A DNA stretch of 64,000 nt from contig NW_024470385.1 of NCBI RefSeq assembly GCF_900496995.4, positions 186,001 to 250,000 on the forward strand. The letters run 5' to 3'. The stretch's first letter is position 1; the number at the start of each line of letters is the position of its first letter. The DNA is from Aquila chrysaetos chrysaetos. Taxonomy: Eukaryota > Chordata > Aves > Accipitriformes > Accipitridae. This document shows positions 57,863 to 64,000 of the stretch, piece after piece. Position numbers and translations under genes: made by a program. The notes beneath the pieces are model-generated. The model saw only the letters and a list, made by a program, of their open reading frames with translations, did not search any database and was not told the DNA's origin.

Positions 57863-60048
57863 ATGCTGGGACTGGTAGGGCTGTTGCTGTGCCTCACTCC
57901 TGCGGATGCCCTGACTGCCTTCCCCCCAAAGTGTGAGTCCTGCCCCACCTGGGCACAGGGGAGGCTCCCCGGGGGCTGGGGGGGGGTGCAGGACCCACAC
58001 AGCAGCTGGAGGGAGCACCCATGTCCTACATCCCACTGATATGGGGTACCATGAACCTGGGTCGGGGCAGCTCTTCTGGTGGGGTGGGGATGTTAGAGGG
58101 TGGGCATGAGAGTGATGGGGGTGGGGGGGGGTGGATCTGGGGGGGGGGGGGGGCAGTGGTGGGGATGGACATGGGGTGGAGGGAGCGGGGGGGGGGACCG
58201 TGGGGAAGGATGGATGTGGTGTATCGGGACAAGGGGGCACCCAGCCCCATCATGGTGTGGGGGACGGGTTGCCCACACCACAGCCCATCTCTGACCCCAG
58301 CCTCTGCCTCTCATCTCCAGTTCAGGTGGGGAAACTGAATGGGGACGTGGTGGTGAAATGCAACACCTCGGAGCAGCGAGTGACCTGGACACAGAATGGG
58401 GAGCCAGAGCCCATGGCCGAATTTGTGGCCAAGGGACAGACTCTCACCATCCTCGGCTTGGACCTGCCGGCTGCCGGCAACTACAGCTGCTGGGCCGGCA
58501 CCGTCCTGCTGGACACCACCTACGTGGTGGTCAGCGGCACCCGTATGTGGGGCTGGGTGCGAGAGGGCTGGCACGGCCCAGGGGGAGCCAGGGCTGAGGG
58601 ACCAGGTGGATGGGGGTGACGGTCCAGGCAGGGGATGCAGGGAGTTGGGCAGGCTGGGGACCAGGTGATGCTCGTGCATCTGCAGATGTTCATGCCCAGC
58701 CCATGGGGACGCACCGGGCAGGGCTGTGCGGGGCTGGGGGGAGCCCAACCACGGGGGCAGCCTTGCCTGGGCCGTATGGGGAAGGGGCACCGCTCCCAGC
58801 CCTGTGCAGCCCCAGAGCTGTCGCCCCCTCGGCCCCCCAGGCGAGGAGGGGATGAACATCTCCTGCCAGGCTGAGTCCTATCACGGCTCCTTCCGCTGCT
58901 CCTGGAATGGCCCCCGCTCCGCCGTCTTCCGTGCCCGCCTCACACGCAGGTGGGTGCCCCAGGGACCCCCCCCGACCTGGGTCTGGCCCCCTGGTCACCG
59001 AGCCCTCATGCCTGCCTCCCCCCCACAGCGATGGCTCGTTGGGGAAGTGGGTGCCAGCAGCCGGCCGCCACGGCTGGTTCAGTGCCAGCTTCGCAGACCC
59101 CTCCTTCTGTCCCTTCGCCGAGGAGCTGCGCCCACTGCAGCTACAGCTGGAGGGGCTCTCGGACACCTCCTATCTCAACTTCTCCATCCAATTCTTCATC
59201 CGCGATATCGGTGAGCTCAGGCCGGTGGCAGTGGGGTCCGGGGAGCATCCTCGGGGCGCTGGAGGCTCTGTGGGAGTGCTTGGCCCCAGGGCCAGGCAGC
59301 ACTGCCCTGTGCTGAGCCCTGCTCTGCCTGCAGTGCGGCCCAAAACCCACCGCAGAATCTGACCGTGCAGCAGTGGGGGGAGCAGCTCCACCTGTCCTGG
59401 GCCCCCCCAGCCTCCTGGCCGCTCCCCAAGTCCTACTTCACCCTGCTCTACCGGCTGCAGTACGAGCTCCCCAACGGTACCCAGGTAACTGCGGGATGCC
59501 CGTGCCCAGCCTGCCCCTGCACGTGCCGCTCTATGTCCTTGCTCTGCAGTGCCCAGCCTGGGCTCTTCCCTCCGCCCAGGTGTGCCATTGGGAACAGGGG
59601 ACTTGCCGGGGGCTCAGCCCCTCCTCACTACGCTGCTTCTCTCCATGAATTGTCACTCCTGGCTGTCACCTCTGCTTCCACACCCCAGCACTGCCCATGC
59701 AAGGCAGCATCACTGCCCGGGTTGGGGAGGTGCTGGTGTCCCCCACTCCTGAGCCCCCAGTGCCGAGCCCTGCTCCTGCCCCTTCCCACCTTCCCCGCAG
59801 TCTTGCTTCCAGCAGCACCCGTGCCGGCTGTCCCCCACCCCGGTGCCAGGGTGTTCCCCAAGGCCGCGACCTGCCCTGCTTTGCAGGTTCACAGGTACGT
59901 GGAGGGTGTGGAGGAGATGCAGCTGCAGGACCGCATGCGGCGGGTGCGCATCAGCTGCCAGGACCCCTACGCCAACCGCGCCTGGAGCCCCTGGAGCGCC
60001 TGGAAGGATGTCGATGCAGCCCAGCAGCACCGGCTCCGAGCACGCTGA
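57863..60048 (+). CDS. IL-12 p40-like (IL12B paralogue) secreted cytokine subunit, 6 coding exons, apparent frameshift in exon 5
   Basis: Exons: 57863-57932, 58321-58542, 58841-58949, 59029-59210, 59334-59484, 59887-60048, about 297 residues (human p40 is 328). Order: signal peptide MLGLVGLLLCLTPADA; Ig-like D1 with VVVKC and GNYSCWAG as the disulfide pair; D2 with the cytokine-receptor CX10CxW motif (CQAESYHGSFRCSW) and the p40 hallmark IQFFIRDI; D3 with PPQNLTV, LHLSWAPP, KSYFTLLYRLQY and WSPWSAW, holding a textbook WSXWS motif. N-glycosylation sequons include NTS, NYS and NLT. p40 pairs with p35 or p19 to make IL-12 or IL-23. The partner here is unknown. The Ig domain excludes EBI3, which has only the two FN3-type domains. 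Exon 5 breaks frame at an A4 run (see findings), so the gene is either damaged or mis-assembled there. All other phases agree. Confidence 0.88.
57933..58320 (+). other. IL-12 p40-like intron 1 (after the signal-peptide exon)
   Basis: GTGAGT donor and TCTCCAG acceptor. It contains long G-runs near 58120-58200 that could affect sequencing accuracy. Confidence 0.75.
59485..59886 (+). other. IL-12 p40-like intron 5
   Basis: 402-base intron, GTAACT donor and TTTGCAG acceptor, with no other feature seen. Confidence 0.75.
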
Positions 60049-61213
60049 CTCCATGCATGGACACCCCCTTCCCCCTTGCACCCATCTCCCACCCCGCCGC
60101 ACCTCCGTGTGCACAGGGATGCCTAGGGCTGGGGGGCACCCCCCAGGTGTGGCAGCCATAGGCACCCAACACCGACCTTCCCATTCTCTTGTATGGTTTG
60201 GAAGAGGATTTTTACCTCTGTCAAAGAGCTGGGCTTGGCTTTACTACAACAAACCTTGGTTAGTCTTTGTGTGGGGCGGTGGGTGCTGGGGCCCCAGCTT
60301 CCGCAGGCTCCAGCTGGGCACACCGCAGGCAGGGGTCCTGGCTGCTCTGCCCTTCTGCTCCAGGTGCCCAGACCGGCTGCTGCCCCACAGGGGGTCACAG
60401 GCTTGTGCAAGGCCCCTGCTGCCCCACAACTCCCTGACGGGCCCCCGCTCCCTGCCGGCACTGGGCTGCCAGGCTCGGCCCGTGGGGTCCTTATGCACGG
60501 CTGATAATAGATGTGTCACACGTGCTTGTGCACACATGCTCCGGGACAGCCCAGCTCAGTGGCTGTACATGGCCCTGGCCCAGGTGGGGGCTCCCCACAG
60601 CCCTGCCCAACTGTCTGTCAGGGCACACGGGCACCCTGAACCCCCCTATGCCTCATCAACGCCCCCAGATCTGCTTCCTTTCTGGGGGCTGCAGTGGGGC
60701 AACATCCCCAGCCCCAGGGGCAGCACCCCAGCAGGGACGTGCTGCCATACACCAAGGGGGCACGCCCTGGGGGGGCAGCACCCCATCCCCACATTCTGGG
60801 GTGCAGGATCCCTGCCTGACCCCAGGAGCACCGGTTCTAGGGCAGGACATGGCCACGGTGGGGGGGGAGAGGGACCACGCCCCAGCACTGGGGAGGCTCA
60901 GCTCCCACTGGGGCACAAGCCCCTCCACCACATGTCCATGGTCGAGCCCCCACATTGTGCCCCACTCGGTATCCCCGTGGGGTTCCCAGCCTGGGGGCAA
61001 GGGGCTGCAGCCAGGTGGGAGGGAGCCAATGCCCGCCAGCCAGGCAGCCCCCACGGGAAAAGGCCCCAGCATCCAGGCTCCCAGGGAGCCACCCCGCGCC
61101 CCGGCTCTGCCGCAGACCCCGAGAGTGCAGCGGGGTGCCCCCGAGCAGGGCCCGGCCGGGGGACGCTGCCCCCCCCACCACAGATGGGCCGGCTCCGGGT
61201 AATGCCACGGGGC
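60049..61213. other. Intergenic between convergent genes, includes p40-like 3'UTR
   Basis: No AATAAA was found downstream of the p40-like stop, so its 3' end is unplaced. The right edge meets the poly(A) signal of the minus-strand filament gene. No other feature seen. Confidence 0.5.
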
Positions 61214-61219
61214 TTTATT
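61214..61219 (-). terminator. Poly(A) signal of the intermediate-filament gene
   Basis: TTTATT on the + strand, AATAAA on the minus strand, about 370 bases after the stop codon at 61592. It is the only such hexamer seen between the stop and this point and supports a real minus-strand transcript. Confidence 0.75.
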
Positions 61220-61591
61220 GAGGTGCTTCTGCACGGGCCGGGGCCGGGACCCCAACCCCGCTGCTGCTCCAGAGAGGCTGGTGAGAGTGTGCAGCCCCGT
61301 GGGCGTTGCCCTCTTGGGGGGCCGGGGCCTCCCGGGGCGGGGGTCTGGGGAGCCCGGTAGCCGGGGGTCCCAGGAGTCCGGGGAGGTGGGGGGCATGGCA
61401 CAGGGCGACAAGAAGGACCGGGGCTCCAGGAGTCCAGAGGGGTCCAGAGGGTCCGGGGGTCCCACGGCCTGGGCGTCCGGGGGCAGAGGTCCCGGGGCGC
61501 GGGCGAGCGGGGGCTCAGGGGACCCCGAGGCGCAGAAGTCGGGGGCCCGGGGGCCCGGGCGCGGGGTCCCGCAGCGGGGCCTGGGGTCCCG

Positions 61592-62364
61592 TCACGGCGG
61601 GGCCAGGCAGCCCAGGCGCAGCTCTTCGCCCTCCAGCATCTCCCTGCAAGAGACAGGCCCGGGCTGAGCCCCGCGCCCCGCCCGCCCCGCCCGCCCCCCG
61701 CCCCGCGTACCGGTACGCGGCGATCTCCGCCTCCAGCGCCATCCGCAGCCGCAGCAGCGCCGGGTACTCCCGCAGGCACCGGGCCATCTCCGCCTCCGCC
61801 TCCCCGATCTCCCGCTCCAGCTCCGCCACCCGCTCCTGCCGACCGGGCCGTCAGCACCGCCCGGGCCCCCCGGCCCGACCCCCGCCCCGCACGGACACCC
61901 CCCCTCCCCAGCCCCACCTGAAACCCACCCCCCTCCCCAGCCCTTCCCGTCCCCCGTCCCGCTGCCCCGCTTGTACCCCTCGCCCCCAGCCCCATGCTGA
62001 CCCCCGCCCCCCGCCCCGGACCGCTGTGTCCAGCCCCCCCCGCCCCCCCCCCCCCCCCAGTGCCTGGGCTCCCCCACCCCAAACATCCGCCCCCCCTTCC
62101 CCACAACCCAGCCATCCGCCCCCTCCCAAACCACCCGGGACCCCCCCTTCCCCACACCTGGTACTTGGCGAGCTCCCCGCTGCGCCGGTCCCGCAGCCCC
62201 TCCAGCTGCCGGTGCAACGCGCCCACGGCCCCGCGCAACGCTTCCACCTCGGCAGCGCGGGCGCGCAGCAGCCTCCGGTACCCGGCAGCCTCGGCACGGG
62301 CACGGAGCACCGCCTCGCCTCCACCGCCCCACCGGTACCGGGGCCAGCCCTCGGCCGCGCTCAT
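61592..62364 (-). CDS. Short intermediate-filament protein, type IV (neurofilament/internexin-like), rod end only
   Basis: Exons, in order: 62364-62158, 61835-61711, 61643-61592, 127 residues, phases consistent. The protein matches the last part of coil 2 of intermediate filaments: AEGWPRYRW for the AEEWYxSKY start, [40 protein letters not shown], then [17 protein letters not shown] for the EIATYRKLLEGEE termination motif. Head, coil 1 and first part of coil 2 are absent. The two introns fall at ...KYQ/ERV and ...AAYR/EML, bounding a 125-base exon as in neurofilament genes. Vimentin-type genes and keratins place theirs elsewhere. The ATG has a CCGGGATGA context, and a CCAAT-type promoter sequence lies just upstream. 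It may act as a cap or modifier of other filaments, or be a decaying relic. It could also have an unseen upstream exon. Confidence 0.72.
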
Positions 62365-62560
62365 CCCGGCGGCTTCTGCGGCGGCGCCGCAGCGGTTCCA
62401 CCCCCCCCTACACACACACACCCCGCCTCGGTAAAACGGGGCCGCGTCACGGAACCGCAGCCAATCCCGCCGATGAGGAACCGGCACCGGTTGCCCGCCT
62501 CCTCCCGGTAGCAACGGGGAGGGGGGCGGCAGGAGCCTGCCCCCCGCCAGCAGCCCTTTG
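62365..62560 (-). promoter_or_regulatory. Probable CpG promoter of the intermediate-filament gene
   Basis: CG-rich sequence with, reading the minus strand, GGGATTGGCTGCGG (an inverted CCAAT box) and GTGACGCGG within 110 bases above the start codon, followed by a short GTGTGTGT run. No coiled-coil coding sequence is visible upstream, which supports initiation here. Confidence 0.45.
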
Positions 62561-64000
62561 GGCTTCCCTTTGGGCTGCGGGCGGGGGGGGGGGGGCAGGC
62601 TCCTGCCGCCCCCAGCACCAGGGACAGCGGTGGGGCAGGGGTCAAGGTCAAGTTTAGGGTCAGGGTCGTCGCTGTTGCTCCCCTCCCTTCCATCATCAAC
62701 CCGGGACCCCGACCGGAGCTGGCCCAGGTGGGGGTCCCAGTGACCGGTCACAACATTGGCAGAGCCTGGGAGAGGCGGGGGGGGGGGCAACGTCCCATCC
62801 CAGCCAGTGTGGGGCTGAGGGCATTGGTCCCTGGGGGGGAGCAGGGCAGGGGAGGGGGTCCCCGGTCGAGGATGGGGACACTCAGCAGGTCACCAGGGAA
62901 AGGGGGGCAGGGGCAGACATTTGCTGGAGGAGGGGGGTTTCAGCCCCCAGCAGACCCCTCTGCCTCCCCACAAGTGTGTCACACCAGACTGAGGTTCAGT
63001 CTGACCCCGGGCAGCACAGGGGGTAGGTGAAGGGGGTCCTGGGAGCCAGAGACTGGGGGGGGGGCAGGCGCAAGGGCAGCCCCGCTCAGGGGGGGCTGGT
63101 GCGATCTTTCGACACGCAGGAGCACCCCGAGTTCATCACGGGGTGCTGCAGGGGCACGTCCAGGCCCAGGGCCGCAGGGAGCCGGCAAACCGGTGGGTGC
63201 AGGGCCCGGGAGCACCGGGGAGCCCAGCCGGCGGCATGGATGAGCCCAGTCCATCAGTCTGTCCCACTGCTGGGGGGGCTGGGGGCCACAGGGCCGGGTT
63301 CCTTGTCCAGCCCGGGGGCCGTGGCTGGAAGCCAGAGCTGGCAAACTCCGACCAGGGTAAGGCAAGTGTGTGCAGGTGGTGCAGATCCCGTGGCGGCAGA
63401 CAGTGAGGGCTGGGGGGGCTCCCAGCACCGGGAATGGGGGAGTCCACCCCACGCCCCGCTCAGCCCACCCCAGGTGGGAAGGGGGCTGTGGCTGCCCCGG
63501 AGGGAGCAGGGCCTGGCCCCTCTCGCCGGACACTCCAGTCTTATGGGTGGGCCAGTCAAGTCCTGAACAGAGGACCACTCGATTATCTTTCCTCCGCAGT
63601 AGCGAGGGGGCCCTGGGGAGGGTGGGGGCTGGACTTGCAGAGGCCTGCAGGCTGCGGGGGCCCCAGCCCTGGGCTCCTCGGGGGGGGGGGGTTTGCCTGG
63701 GCAAGGGGCTGCCCGCAGCAGTGCTCCAGGCAGGGGTCGGCAGAGCTTTGAGTCCAACCACAGGGGCATGTCCGCCCACCTGGAGTTGTGGGGGTGGGCG
63801 CAAGTGGCGGGGGCGCGAGGGCTGGCGCCTCCGGCATGGAGGGGGTCTGCTGATAGGTGGGGCTCCTGGAATTGTGCGCCCCCTCCCTGCCACGGCGCGG
63901 AGGTTTCCGGCTCAGACCCGCGCGGGCTCTCTCATCGCTGCCACCTCCAACCAACACGTCCACAGCTCTCTGGTGTGACGTTCTCACGACCACAGAGGCG
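62561..64000. other. Unassigned right end of the window
   Basis: GC-rich with several homopolymer G/C runs. A minus-strand frame is open over most of 62979-63893 but has no recognisable domain and no clear splice structure. Short cysteine-containing stretches near 63090-63160 could be a 3' exon of an off-window gene, but I cannot support it. Confidence 0.4.

Noticed and set aside
57863-60048. Calling the cytokine gene EBI3 or EPOR
   Set aside because: EBI3 has no N-terminal Ig domain, and EPOR would need a membrane segment and cytoplasmic tail. This protein has Ig plus two FN3 domains and ends shortly after WSXWS, as p40 does.
60898-62790. A 630-codon minus-strand open frame
   Set aside because: Only its pieces 62158-62364, 61711-61835 and 61592-61643 resemble intermediate filaments, and only the first lies in this frame. 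The rest is intron and flank kept open by GC content.
62979-63893. A 304-codon minus-strand open frame
   Set aside because: Proline-rich with no recognisable domain and no confirmed splice signals. It may contain a real exon of an off-window gene, but nothing shows it.

Overview
This is vertebrate nuclear DNA with intron-bearing genes, most likely from a bird or another sauropsid. The evidence is CR1 retrotransposon pieces in the typical avian 3'-end form (about 23150-23450 and 50580-50725), short GC-rich introns, sparse repeats, and a gene order that recalls a gene-dense microchromosome. No bacterial, viral or CRISPR features were seen. The genes were resolved exon by exon from splice sites and reading phase, because most open frames here are accidental in such GC-rich sequence.

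Layout. (1) 1665-1863, + strand: the last exon of a small gene with its 3'UTR and poly(A) signal, lying antisense inside an intron of the next gene and probably INSYN2-like. (2) 5335-44847, - strand: the first 27 coding exons (930 codons, all phases consistent) of a DOCK-A guanine-nucleotide exchange factor, covering SH3, helical linker, DHR-1/C2 and armadillo-like regions. The DHR-2 catalytic half lies off the left edge. (3) About 46250-47700: a CpG island between head-to-head genes. (4) 48211-55273, + strand: DQX1, a DEAQ-box helicase-like protein, in 11 coding exons with a +2 frameshift in exon 8. (5) 57863-60048, + strand: a secreted IL-12 p40-like cytokine subunit (Ig domain plus two FN3 domains, WSPWS motif) with a TATA promoter upstream and an apparent frameshift in exon 5. 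(6) 61592-62364, - strand: a very short intermediate-filament gene encoding only the end of the coiled-coil rod, with type IV (neurofilament) intron positions.

Taken together: in human, each neighbour of this DOCK gene has a paralogue linked to another DOCK-A gene. IL12B and INSYN2B go with DOCK2 on 5q, NEFL/NEFM with DOCK5 on 8p, and DHX32, INA and INSYN2A with DOCK1 on 10q. DQX1 itself is on 2p13. The window therefore looks like a fourth copy of an ancient genome-duplication paralogon. It keeps a fourth DOCK-A gene, a second IL-12 p40-type gene and a reduced neurofilament-type gene, none of which has an obvious mammalian counterpart. This rests on remembered human map positions and needs a phylogeny.
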